NCBI GenBank assembly: GCA_947503765.1
Contig: CANNFA010000008.1
Location: 79,179 to 143,178 of the forward strand
Source of the DNA: an uncultured Paracoccaceae bacterium
Lineage (GTDB): Bacteria > Pseudomonadota > Alphaproteobacteria > Rhodobacterales > Rhodobacteraceae
Reading direction: 5' to 3'
Length of the DNA stretch: 64,000 bases
The position numbers were made by a program, and so were the translations under genes. The notes below the pieces were generated by a model. The model was not told where the DNA came from. It was given only the letters and a program-made list of their open reading frames with translations, and searched no databases. This document shows, in pieces, positions 8,395 to 17,097 of this stretch (within the stretch, counting starts at the first letter, position 1; the number at the start of each line of letters is the position of its first letter).

Positions 8395-9132
8395 ATGCGC
8401 TATGAGATGATGCTGCCGCACCAGATTCGCGCCGCGATCGCCGCGAATACGCCGGTGATCCTGCCGCTGGGGGTGCTGGAATACCATGGCGAGCATATGG
8501 CCGTGGGCATGGACACGCTGGCCGTGACACGCATCTTCGACCGGCTGGAGCAGGAGATGGATCTGGTGATCCTGCCGCCCTTTGCCTATGGCGCGGCCAG
8601 CCATGCGGTGCGCGGTCCCGAAGGCGGCACGCTGCATGTCGATGCCGGCCGCATCGCGCCGCTGGCCGAGGAGATGTTCCATTCCCTGCTGCGGATCGGG
8701 TTTCGCAACATCCACGGCTTCGTGCATCACCAGACGGAGAACTTCGTGGCCGGGATGCCGACCGATCTGGCCTTCCGCTTCGCCGGGCGGCAGGCGGTGT
8801 TCCGGTTCCTCGAGGCGGAACGCGGCGAGGGCTGGTGGGGCAGCGGGCAGATGCAGGATTACTACGACCAGCACGAGGCGGGGACCGATCCGTTCAACTG
8901 GGTGCGGGTGCATCCGCTGATGGACGAGGGCATCACCGCCCGCTACCCGTTCGATCATGCCGGGATCGGGGAAACCTCGCTGATGCTGGCGCTGGCGCCC
9001 GACGCGGTGGACCGGGACCGGCTGGCCGAGAACGACACCTGGTATACCGAAAGCGCGGTGGAGGCGACGGCGGAGCTGGGCGAGCAAGGCTGCGCGATGA
9101 TCATGGAGAGGCTGCGGCGCCTGCTGGGCTGA
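8395..9132 (+). CDS. Creatininase-family hydrolase (possible IolN-type)
   Basis: A 245-residue protein. Creatininase-fold metal motifs are visible: PLGVLEYHGEHMAVGMDT with Glu and His near residue 29-33 and a downstream Asp, then FVHHQTENF near 111 and DHAGIGETS near 190. Known relatives cleave creatinine, formamides in cofactor pathways, or (IolN) 3-dehydro-scyllo-inosose in inositol catabolism. With an isomerase/epimerase and kinases in the same cluster, an IolN-like ring opening of a cyclic keto-sugar is plausible but unproven. It is the last gene of the M42-FGGY-SIS-creatininase operon. Confidence 0.8.
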   Translation: MRYEMMLPHQIRAAIAANTPVILPLGVLEYHGEHMAVGMDTLAVTRIFDRLEQEMDLVILPPFAYGAASHAVRGPEGGTLHVDAGRIAPLAEEMFHSLLRIGFRNIHGFVHHQTENFVAGMPTDLAFRFAGRQAVFRFLEAERGEGWWGSGQMQDYYDQHEAGTDPFNWVRVHPLMDEGITARYPFDHAGIGETSLMLALAPDAVDRDRLAENDTWYTESAVEATAELGEQGCAMIMERLRRLLG

Positions 9133-9492
9133 TTGAATACGGCGGGGTGGGATGGACGTTCCGCCCATATCGTAAAGCCGCGCTTCGCCGGCGCGCGCGG
9201 CGGCGATCCGCACCGATGAACCCCTCGATTTATCCCGGCCGCACCCACTATCGTTCAACGCGTTGCGCAAGCGGCAGCAAATCGCCGCCGCGTGGGAGCG
9301 CGCCGGCGATGCGCGGCGGCCAGCGGCCTTTATTCCGCGCGGGCGCCACGGGTCAAGGAATCGCCGTGGAGCATTTGCAGCGCCACCCCACGGGCAGGCG
9401 CACGCCCGGCGCCCCCTTTCCCCCGCGCCCGCTTTACCCCGCCGGTCCTTGGCGCTACATCCGGCGATGCCAGCACAAACAGGGATAGCCCG
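9133..9492. other. 360-bp intergenic region before trpB, no gene recognised
   Basis: Neither strand has a frame with a convincing start, ribosome site and family pattern. The sequence is GC-rich throughout, with several poly-C and CG runs from 9385. trpF, which often precedes trpB in related genomes, is not here. The leader presumably holds the trpB promoter, but no clear -35/-10 pair is visible. Confidence 0.5.
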
Positions 9493-10725
9493 ATGCCCGA
9501 CGACCTGATCAACTCCTACCGGACCGGCCCCGACGAGAACGGCCGTTTCGGCCTGCATGGCGGGCGGTTCGTGTCGGAAACGCTGATGCCGCTGATCCTC
9601 GACCTCGAGGCGTGCTACGAGCATGCCAAGACCGACCAGAGCTTCTGGGACGAGATGGACTTCCTGTGGAAGCATTATGTCGGCCGGCCCTCGCCGCTGT
9701 ATTTTGCGGAACGCATGACCGAGCGGCTGGGCGGTGCGAAAATCTACCTCAAGCGCGACGAGCTGAACCATACCGGCGCGCACAAGATCAACAACGTGCT
9801 GGGCCAGATCATCCTTGCCCGCCGCATGGGCAAGACCCGGATCATCGCGGAAACCGGCGCGGGCCAGCACGGCGTGGCGACGGCGACGGTCTGTGCCAAG
9901 TTCGGGCTGAAATGCATCGTCTACATGGGCGCGCATGACGTGGAACGGCAGAAACCCAACGTGTTCCGCATGCGCCTGCTGGGCGCCGAGGTGGTGCCGG
10001 TCACCTCCGGGCGCGGCACGCTCAAGGACGCGATGAACGATGCCCTGCGCGACTGGGTGACCAATGTGCGCGACACGTTCTACTGCATCGGAACGGTGGC
10101 GGGGCCGCACCCCTACCCGGCGATGGTGCGCGATTTTCAAAGCATCATCGGCAAGGAAGCCAAGGCGCAGATGCAGGAGGCCGAGGGCCGGCTTCCCGAT
10201 ACGATCATCGCCGCGATCGGCGGCGGGTCGAACGCGATGGGCCTGTTCCATCCGTTCCTCGACGACAAGGATGTGCGGATCATCGGGGTGGAGGCGGGCG
10301 GCAAGGGTGTCGACGAGAAGATGCAGCATTGCGCGTCGCTGACCGGCGGGCGGCCCGGCGTGCTGCATGGCAACCGGACCTATCTGCTGCAGGACGATGA
10401 CGGGCAAATCCTGGAAGGCCACTCGATTTCCGCGGGGCTCGACTATCCCGGCATCGGGCCCGAGCATTCCTGGCTGCACGATACCAAGCGCGCCGAATAT
10501 GTCGCCATCACCGATGCCGAGGCGCTTGAGGCGTTCCAGCTGTGCTGCGAGACCGAGGGGATCATCCCCGCGCTGGAGCCGTCCCACGCGCTGGCCCATG
10601 TGATGAAGATCGCGCCGGACCTGCCGAAGGATCACATCATCTGCATGAACCTGTGCGGGCGGGGCGACAAGGATATCTATACCGTCGCCCGCGCGCTGGG
10701 CATGGAGATGGGCGACGCCGACTGA
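9493..10725 (+). CDS. trpB: Tryptophan synthase beta subunit
   Basis: A 410-residue TrpB1-type beta chain. It condenses indole with L-serine to give tryptophan in the cytoplasmic alpha2-beta2 complex. The PLP lysine is Lys98 in HTGAHKINN. The GGGSNAMG phosphate-binding loop, the substrate loop ETGAGQHG and the C-terminal NLCGRGDKD are all intact. The start at 9493 precedes the standard [21 protein letters not shown]-terminus. Unlike the common trpF-trpB pairing, neither trpF nor trpA is adjacent. It is a single gene here, flanked by a sugar cluster and an EF-hand protein. Confidence 0.97.
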   Translation: MPDDLINSYRTGPDENGRFGLHGGRFVSETLMPLILDLEACYEHAKTDQSFWDEMDFLWKHYVGRPSPLYFAERMTERLGGAKIYLKRDELNHTGAHKINNVLGQIILARRMGKTRIIAETGAGQHGVATATVCAKFGLKCIVYMGAHDVERQKPNVFRMRLLGAEVVPVTSGRGTLKDAMNDALRDWVTNVRDTFYCIGTVAGPHPYPAMVRDFQSIIGKEAKAQMQEAEGRLPDTIIAAIGGGSNAMGLFHPFLDDKDVRIIGVEAGGKGVDEKMQHCASLTGGRPGVLHGNRTYLLQDDDGQILEGHSISAGLDYPGIGPEHSWLHDTKRAEYVAITDAEALEAFQLCCETEGIIPALEPSHALAHVMKIAPDLPKDHIICMNLCGRGDKDIYTVARALGMEMGDAD

Positions 10726-10912
10726 GCCGGTCCGGCCGGACGCCCCCATTATTGCGGCATAAACCAAAGGTCTATGCGGATCGGCGCGCGGCTTATGGCG
10801 GCGGCGCTAAACCCGTGTTCAATGGGCAGTGGCGAGATATCGGCGCATTTCCGGGACAGCCGGCGACCAACGGCGGCTTTGACACCCGGATATGTTCTGA
10901 AAGGACACGACC

Positions 10913-11347
10913 ATGAACACCATGTTCAAACTCACGGCGCTTTCCCTGCTGCTTGGCAGCGTTGCCTCCGTCGCCTCCGCGCGGGATGCCGATTTCCGGC
11001 AGCTCGACACCAATGACGACGGCTATGTCGACCAGGCCGAGCTCGAATCCTATTTCGGGACCGAGGCCGCGCAGTCGATTCTCGGCCGCGACGACGCGGA
11101 CGGCGACAATCGCCTGTCGCGGGACGAGGCAATCGCGGCGGATAACCGCGACGACGATCCGAACGATCCCGATGACGACGACGATCTGGACAACCCCGAC
11201 GACGATGTCGAGGTCGAGCTGGACGACGACCCGAACGATCCCGAGGACGACGATGACGACGATGATCGTGATGACGACGATGATGACGATGACCGGGATG
11301 ACGACCGGGACGACAACGACGACGACGATGACGACGACGATGATTGA
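10913..11347 (+). CDS. Exported EF-hand protein with poly-aspartate tail
   Basis: A 144-residue protein. Residues 1-23 form a signal peptide with an Ala-Ser-Ala cleavage site. Two canonical EF-hand loops follow, DTNDDGYVDQAE at 32-43 and DADGDNRLSRDE at 61-72, each with all calcium-coordinating positions. From about residue 79 to the end the chain is almost only Asp with a few Asn, Pro, Arg and Glu. A periplasmic or extracellular calcium-binding role is likely. A strong GAAAGGA site precedes the start. A second Asp-rich exported protein and a LuxR-type regulator follow on the same strand. Confidence 0.85.
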   Translation: MNTMFKLTALSLLLGSVASVASARDADFRQLDTNDDGYVDQAELESYFGTEAAQSILGRDDADGDNRLSRDEAIAADNRDDDPNDPDDDDDLDNPDDDVEVELDDDPNDPEDDDDDDDRDDDDDDDDRDDDRDDNDDDDDDDDD

Positions 11348-11387
11348 GCCGGGCGGCGCACCGCGCCGGACCTGACCGGGCACCACC

Positions 11388-11422
11388 GCCGGATCCGCGC
11401 CGAAACGCGGGTCCGGCCTTTT
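11388..11422 (+). terminator. Terminator-like hairpin between the two Asp-rich genes
   Basis: A near-perfect GC stem (left arm 11388-11399, right arm 11406-11417, loop CCGAAA, one mismatch) runs directly into CTTTT. It is 41 bp after the EF-hand gene and just before the PepSY-like gene, so it could end the first transcript or attenuate read-through into the next two genes. Confidence 0.6.
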
Positions 11423-11433
11423 CGGGCATTGAA

Positions 11434-11910
11434 ATGACACGAATGTTCCAGACCTTCGTATTCGGCGCCGCGCTGGCGCTTGCCACGCTTCCGGCTGCGG
11501 CGCAGGCCGGGCCTGTCGAGGACAGCGTGATCCGGCAATTGCGCGCGCAGGGCTTCTCGCGGATCGAGGTTGCGCGCACCATGCTGGGCCGCGTGCGCAT
11601 CGTCGCGCGCTCTGCAGAGCTGGAGCGCGAGATCATCGTCGACCCGCGCACCGGCGAAATCCTGCGCGACTATTGGGCGGAACACGGCGACCGGCGGCCG
11701 GGGGGATTGCTCGACCCGACCGGCAACGGCGATAACGCGGATGATGGCGATGACGGCGACACCGGCGATGTCGGGGACGAAGGCGATGACGACAACGACA
11801 ACGATGACAACGACAACGATGACGACGACGGCGATGACGACGACGGCGATGACGACGATGACGATGGCGGGGACGATGATGGCGACGGCGGCGACGATGG
11901 CGACGACTGA
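11434..11910 (+). CDS. Exported PepSY-like protein with Asp/Gly-rich tail
   Basis: A 158-residue protein. It has a clear signal peptide (residues 1-25, cleavage after AAAQA), then a PepSY-like module at about 27-75 (VIRQLRAQGFSRIEVARTML, then REIIVDPRTGEILRDYW). The Asp/Gly/Asn-rich C-terminal tail runs from about residue 88 to the end. The start at 11434 gives the signal peptide directly; the frame is open further upstream but would put 30 polar residues before it. PepSY modules usually bind or inhibit exported proteins. The acidic tail, like that of the preceding protein, suggests divalent cation binding. Low-complexity GAC/GAT repeats make it prone to length change. Confidence 0.8.
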   Translation: MTRMFQTFVFGAALALATLPAAAQAGPVEDSVIRQLRAQGFSRIEVARTMLGRVRIVARSAELEREIIVDPRTGEILRDYWAEHGDRRPGGLLDPTGNGDNADDGDDGDTGDVGDEGDDDNDNDDNDNDDDDGDDDDGDDDDDDGGDDDGDGGDDGDD

Positions 11911-11928
11911 TCGCGGCCCCGTCTTCTG

Positions 11929-12444
11929 ATGGGCCGGGCGGCGCGCCGGCTGCGCATCATGGTGGCTTTGGTCTTTGCCGTGCAGGTCATCTGCGCGGTG
12001 TTCTTCGTCTCGGAGATCCTCGCCTCCGTGCTGGGGCTGCCGGTCGGCCCGCTTGACTGGCATGTGCACGAGTTGATGGAGATCGGCGCCGCGCTGGGGC
12101 TGATCCTGGGCGTGGTGTTCGGGTTTTTCATTCTCAGGATCGTGATGGCGCGGTCGGCGGCGGTGGAAAGCCAGCTGCGCGCCGCGTCGGGCGCCTTCAT
12201 GGAGCTTCTGGAGGAACGGTTCGACGACTGGTCCCTGACGCCCGCGGAACGCGATGTGGCGCTGTTCGCGATGAAGGGGCTGTCCACGTCGGAAATCGCC
12301 GCTCTGCGCCGCACGTCCGAAGGCACGGTAAAGGCGCAAAGCAACGCGATCTACCGCAAGGCCGGGGTCAGCGGGCGGTCGCAGCTTCTGAGCCTGTTCA
12401 TCGACGATCTGATGGGCGACGGGCTGGTCGGGCAACCGGGATAA
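11929..12444 (+). CDS. Membrane-anchored LuxR-type transcriptional regulator
   Basis: A 171-residue protein. There are two membrane helices at about residues 9-32 and 47-75, and then a C-terminal LuxR/GerE helix-turn-helix at about 100-160 (LTPAERDVALFAMKGLSTSE, then TVKAQSNAIYRKAGVSGRSQ). The DNA-binding domain is cytoplasmic, with a very short periplasmic hairpin. It begins 18 bp after the PepSY-like gene and is probably co-transcribed with it. The arrangement suggests that the regulator senses, or controls, the exported acidic proteins; this is inference. Confidence 0.85.
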   Translation: MGRAARRLRIMVALVFAVQVICAVFFVSEILASVLGLPVGPLDWHVHELMEIGAALGLILGVVFGFFILRIVMARSAAVESQLRAASGAFMELLEERFDDWSLTPAERDVALFAMKGLSTSEIAALRRTSEGTVKAQSNAIYRKAGVSGRSQLLSLFIDDLMGDGLVGQPG

Positions 12445-12483
12445 AGCCGCGTGCGACCATGCCGCATCGGGCCGGCGGATCGA

Positions 12484-12870
12484 TCAGCGCGGCTGGCCGG
12501 CGGGAAGCGCGTGGCGTTCGAGCACCTCGAACGAGACGATATCCAGCGCGCGGATATGCGTTGCGGCAAGGTCGACATCGGGCGCGCAGCCTTCGTCATG
12601 GGCCTGCAGGAACCGTCCGGCGCACAGGCACCAGCGGTCGCCCGGCTTCAGCCCGGCAAAGCCGAAATCGGGGCGCGGCGTCGACAGGTCGTTGCCGACA
12701 TATTTCGAGTAGGCGAGGAACTCCGCCGTCATAACCGCACAGACCGTATGGCTGCCGGCATCTTCCGCGCAGGTGTCGCAATTGCCGTTGCGGAAATAGC
12801 CGGTGACCGGATCGGTCCCGCAGGTTTCGAGCGGCTCTCCCAATACGTTGATCGACGGGTCGGGGGTCAT
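12484..12870 (-). CDS. DUF2237 family protein
   Basis: A 128-residue protein of the conserved DUF2237/COG3651 family. It shows the conserved opening NVLGEPLETCGTDPVTGYFRNG, the Cys pair CDTC, HTVCAVMTAEFL, and the late GDRWCLCAGRF. Biochemical function is not known for the family. It is convergent with the LuxR-type gene, 39 bp apart, and probably monocistronic. Confidence 0.85.
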   Translation of the reverse strand: MTPDPSINVLGEPLETCGTDPVTGYFRNGNCDTCAEDAGSHTVCAVMTAEFLAYSKYVGNDLSTPRPDFGFAGLKPGDRWCLCAGRFLQAHDEGCAPDVDLAATHIRALDIVSFEVLERHALPAGQPR

Positions 12871-12971
12871 CGCGGCGCTCCTCTGTGGTCGGCCCGCCGA
12901 TATGCGGACAATCCGAGTGTAGCCCTCTTCGGCAATCCATCAAACGGTGCGGTTCACCGCCCGGCCGCGGA

Positions 12972-13664
12972 TCACCGGAAGCGGTCCACGAGTTTTTGCA
13001 GCGCGCTGCGCGCGTCGGGGGCCTCTTCCGGCTTTGTTGCGGGGGCTTCCGGTTCGGGGGCGGTTTTCGGCGGCGGTGTATCGGCGGATGTGCGCGGCGG
13101 CACGGTGCGCAGCGCGACCGCGTTCATGAAGCGCCCGGCATCGCCCGCCGCCAGATCCGGCGCCCCGTCCGAGATGCCGCGCAGCAGATCGTCCAGCCAG
13201 TCCCGATCCGCCTTGGCAAAATCGTGCAGCACGTAATGCGAGACCATGTCCTTGTGCCCCGGATGGCCGATGCCGATGCGAACCCGCTGATATGCATCGC
13301 CGATCTGCCCGTGCAGCGAGCGCAGACCATTATGCCCGGCATGGCCGCCGCCCGTCTTGACCCGGCACTTGCCGGGGGCGAGGTCCAGCTCGTCGTGGAA
13401 CACGGTCACGTCGCCGGGGGCCAGCTTGTAGAACTGCATCGCCGCGCCGACCGAATTGCCCGACAGGTTCATGTAGGTTTCCGGCTTGAGCAGCAGCACC
13501 TTTTCCGTGCCCAGCCGCCCCTCTGCCAGCTGGCCGCGGAATTTCGCGCGCCACGGGCCGAAACCGTGATCGGCGGCGATCCGGTCCACGGCCATGTAGC
13601 CGATATTGTGCCGGTTGCCGGCATATTTCGCACCCGGATTCCCGAGACCGACGAAAAGGCGCAT
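12972..13664 (-). CDS. pth: Peptidyl-tRNA hydrolase
   Basis: A 230-residue Pth. It releases peptides from peptidyl-tRNA that has dropped off the ribosome. Active-site residues are present: Asn in GLGNPG (about 10), catalytic His in NRHNIGY (about 19), Asn in TYMNLSG (about 67), and Asp in VFHDELDL (about 92). The core ends near residue 190. A Pro/Glu/Ala-rich C-terminal extension of about 40 residues is longer than the E. coli enzyme. In many relatives pth sits directly after rplY; here rplY is 15 kb away (28394) on the other strand. Confidence 0.95.
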   Translation of the reverse strand: MRLFVGLGNPGAKYAGNRHNIGYMAVDRIAADHGFGPWRAKFRGQLAEGRLGTEKVLLLKPETYMNLSGNSVGAAMQFYKLAPGDVTVFHDELDLAPGKCRVKTGGGHAGHNGLRSLHGQIGDAYQRVRIGIGHPGHKDMVSHYVLHDFAKADRDWLDDLLRGISDGAPDLAAGDAGRFMNAVALRTVPPRTSADTPPPKTAPEPEAPATKPEEAPDARSALQKLVDRFR

Positions 13665-13738
13665 GGGGCAGGCTCCGCTCCTGTATCGCCCCCATCTAGC
13701 CCCCGCATTTGCAGGACGCAACGCCGGGGCGCACGCGG

Positions 13739-14506
13739 TCAGTGCCCGGCGGACATCCCGGCCAGCCAGCCCAGCCCGTCGCCGGTGCGCCCGCCGGGGT
13801 GGTATTCGGCACTGATCCAGCCGTCATAGCCGGCCTCGGCCAGCGCCGCGAGAAATCCGGCAAAGTCGATCTCTCCGCTGCCCGGCTCGTGCCGGCCCGG
13901 GGCGTCCCCGATCTGCACATGACGGACCAGCGGCGCGCAGTCCCGCCATGTGCCGGTCACGTCGCCGGTGATGACATGCGCATGATAGCTGTCGAATTGC
14001 AGGCCCAGATTGGCCGCGCCGACCTCGCCGATCACCTCGGCCGCCTGGGCGAAATCGTTGAGGAAATAGCCCGGCTTGTCCTGCGGGTTCAACGGCTCGA
14101 TCGTCAGGCTCTGGCCCGGCGCCTCGGCTGCGGCCCAGCCGAGGTTGCGCAGGAAGGTTTGCTGCGCCTCGGGCCCCTCGGCCTCGCCGGCCATGATGTG
14201 GATGTGCTGTGCCCCCAGACGCCTTGCATAGCGCAGAACGCGCCTGAAATCGCGGCGAAAGCGGTCTTCCAGCCCGGGCACGGCGGCATAACCGAGCGGC
14301 CCGCCGGCATAGTTCGGCGGCGGCGCGTTGATCAGCGCCAGCGGCAGGCCCGTGGCGTGCAGCTCGCGCAGGATGTCGGCGGCGGGATCGTCATAGGGGA
14401 ACAGAACCTCGACCCCGTCGAACCCGGCCTCGGACGCGGCATCGAACCGTTCCAGAAAGGGCAATTCGGTGAACAGCATCGTCAGGTTGGCGGCGATTTT
14501 CGGCAT
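13739..14506 (-). CDS. hyi: Hydroxypyruvate isomerase
   Basis: A 255-residue TIM-barrel enzyme that interconverts hydroxypyruvate and tartronate semialdehyde in glyoxylate/glycerate metabolism. It has the typical N-terminus KIAANLTMLFTELPFLERFD and Hyi-type motifs: TIEPLNPQD with the metal-binding Glu near 144, QFDSYHAH near 182, VQIGDAPGRHEPGSGEI, and the final Glu in WISAEYHP. The start overlaps the stop of the DUF1285 gene (TGATG). No gcl or glxR is adjacent. Confidence 0.88.
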   Translation of the reverse strand: MPKIAANLTMLFTELPFLERFDAASEAGFDGVEVLFPYDDPAADILRELHATGLPLALINAPPPNYAGGPLGYAAVPGLEDRFRRDFRRVLRYARRLGAQHIHIMAGEAEGPEAQQTFLRNLGWAAAEAPGQSLTIEPLNPQDKPGYFLNDFAQAAEVIGEVGAANLGLQFDSYHAHVITGDVTGTWRDCAPLVRHVQIGDAPGRHEPGSGEIDFAGFLAALAEAGYDGWISAEYHPGGRTGDGLGWLAGMSAGH

Positions 14507-15129
14507 CAGGTCAGGTCGCTCTCGGGGATGACGGGAAAGAACGCGCCGCCGGACCACAGCCCGAACCAGGGGGTGCCGTCCACCGCCTCGGTCGTGCCCA
14601 GATCCACCAGCCGGTAGAAGGTCTTGCGGTCGATCAGCGCCTCCAGCCCCGCGCGCACCATCACGTAGGGCGACGGCTCGCCGGTCTCAGGATCGCGCGC
14701 CACGCGGATCGGGTGGTCGGGGCCGGCGGTCACGACGTCGTCCACATGGGTGACGAAGGTCAGGCGCTGGTCCTTTCCGGTACCCTCGGCCTCGACATCC
14801 ACCGCGACGAAGGGCGCGTCGTCGACCGTGATGCCGACCTTCTCGACGGGGGTGACGAGGAAATAGGCGTCGCCGTCCTTGCGCAGGATCGACGAGAACA
14901 GCTTGACCAGCGGTTTCCGGCCGATCGGCGTGCCAAGGTAGAACCACGTCCCGTCGCGCGCGATGCGCATGTCCAGATCGCCGCAGAATGGCGGGTTCCA
15001 CAGGTGGACGGGCGGCGGCCCCTTGCCGCCGGCGGCCTTTGCTGCCGCGACCAGCGATTGCGTCATGGTATCCGCCGTTTGGCCGGATACCGGGTCTGCC
15101 GCCGCATCGGGGGCGGGTTTCACGATCAT
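14506..15129 (-). CDS. DUF1285 domain protein
   Basis: A 207-residue protein whose core matches DUF1285: VHLWNPPFCGDLDMRIARDG, then WFYLGTPIGRKPLVKLFSSI, then LRKDGDAYFLVTPVEKVGI. Function of the family is unknown. A start at 15129 is preferred because GGGAG lies 8 bp upstream; an internal ATG at 15066 has no ribosome site. It is coupled to hyi by a TGATG overlap and divergent from the moxR operon, with an 88-bp gap. Confidence 0.85.
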   Translation of the reverse strand: MIVKPAPDAAADPVSGQTADTMTQSLVAAAKAAGGKGPPPVHLWNPPFCGDLDMRIARDGTWFYLGTPIGRKPLVKLFSSILRKDGDAYFLVTPVEKVGITVDDAPFVAVDVEAEGTGKDQRLTFVTHVDDVVTAGPDHPIRVARDPETGEPSPYVMVRAGLEALIDRKTFYRLVDLGTTEAVDGTPWFGLWSGGAFFPVIPESDLT

Positions 15130-15217
15130 TTGTCCGCTCCCGCGTTTTGTCATTTGTGCTTTCGGCGTTACCTGCCGATACTGAGCCGACTGATAGCGCA
15201 CAAGCAGGAGCTTTTCC

Positions 15218-16221
<1,004 letters not shown>

Positions 16222-16225
<4 letters not shown>

Positions 16226-17097
16226 CCACGGCCGCCGCCTATCGCCAGAAGGCCGAGGGTCTTGCCGGGGGGATGCCGCCGCTGCTGGCCGAGGCCGAGC
16301 ATCTGGCGCAGGCCGTCATGCTGGGCTTTCACGGGCGCAGGCGCGGCGGCATGGGCGACGAGTTCTGGCAATACCGCCCCGCGCGCAGCGGCGATCCGCG
16401 CCGGCTGATCGACTGGCGCCGGTCGGGCCGGTCCGACACGCATTTCGTGCAGGAAAAGGAATGGCAGGCGGCGCAATCGGTGTTCCTGTGGGTCGACGAG
16501 GCGCAGTCGATGGATTTCACCGGCGATCCGGCGCGCGCCACCAAGGCCGAGCGTGGCAAGCTGTTGGCGCTGGCGATCGCGGTGCTGCTGATCCGGGGCG
16601 GCGAGCGGGTGGCGCTTGCGGCGCTGGGCACGCCGCCGCGCGCGTCGCAACTGCAATTGCTGCGCATCGCCGAACGCTTTGCCGGCCGCCCCGAGGCGCC
16701 CGATTACGGCGCGCCCGTGCTGCGCAACCTCGCGCCGCAGTCCCGCGCGCTGTTCGTGTCGGATTTCCTGGGCGATCCCGCCCCGCTCGAGGCGCAGCTT
16801 GCCCAGGCGGCGGATCGCGGCGTGCGCGGCGTGCTGTGCCAGGTGCTCGACCCGGCCGAAGAGGCGTTTCCCTTCGACGGGCGCACGATCTTCGAGAGCA
16901 TGGGCGGAACGCTGCGGCACGAGACGCTGAAGGCCGGCGATCTGAAGGGTCGCTACCTTGACCGGCTGGCGCAGCGCAAGGCGCGGCTGGCCGATCTGGC
17001 ACGCGCCGTGGGCTGGCAATATCATTGCCATCACACCGGCCAACCCGCGCAATCGGCGCTGCTGTACCTTTACGGCGCGCTGGAGCGGCGGCGCTAG
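16222..17097 (+). CDS. DUF58 domain protein (MoxR partner)
   Basis: A 291-residue protein starting with GTG at 16222, overlapping the moxR stop. The DUF58 core GMGDEFWQYRPARSGDPRRL is followed by IDWRRSGRSDTHFVQEKEWQ (about residues 51-85), and a VWA-like segment begins SVFLWVDEAQSMDF with a degenerate MIDAS. There are no membrane helices, unlike longer DUF58 proteins. It likely bridges the MoxR ATPase and the membrane partners encoded next. The stop is immediately followed by the next ATG (17098). Confidence 0.9.

Noticed and set aside
9263..9508. An 81-codon plus-strand frame upstream of trpB
   Set aside because: There is no ribosome site, it overlaps the trpB start in another frame, and the product is a low-complexity Arg/Pro/Ala chain.
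7744..10767. A 1007-codon open frame on the minus strand
   Set aside because: It is antisense to four genes with clear families (FGGY kinase, SIS, creatininase, trpB). Its Arg/His/Gly/Pro-rich product has no motif, and GC-rich codons alone explain the lack of stops.
11050..12435. Minus-strand frame with long Ser runs and Val/Ile runs over the Asp-rich genes
   Set aside because: The runs are only the complement of the GAC/GAT repeats; signal peptides and EF-hands are on the plus strand.
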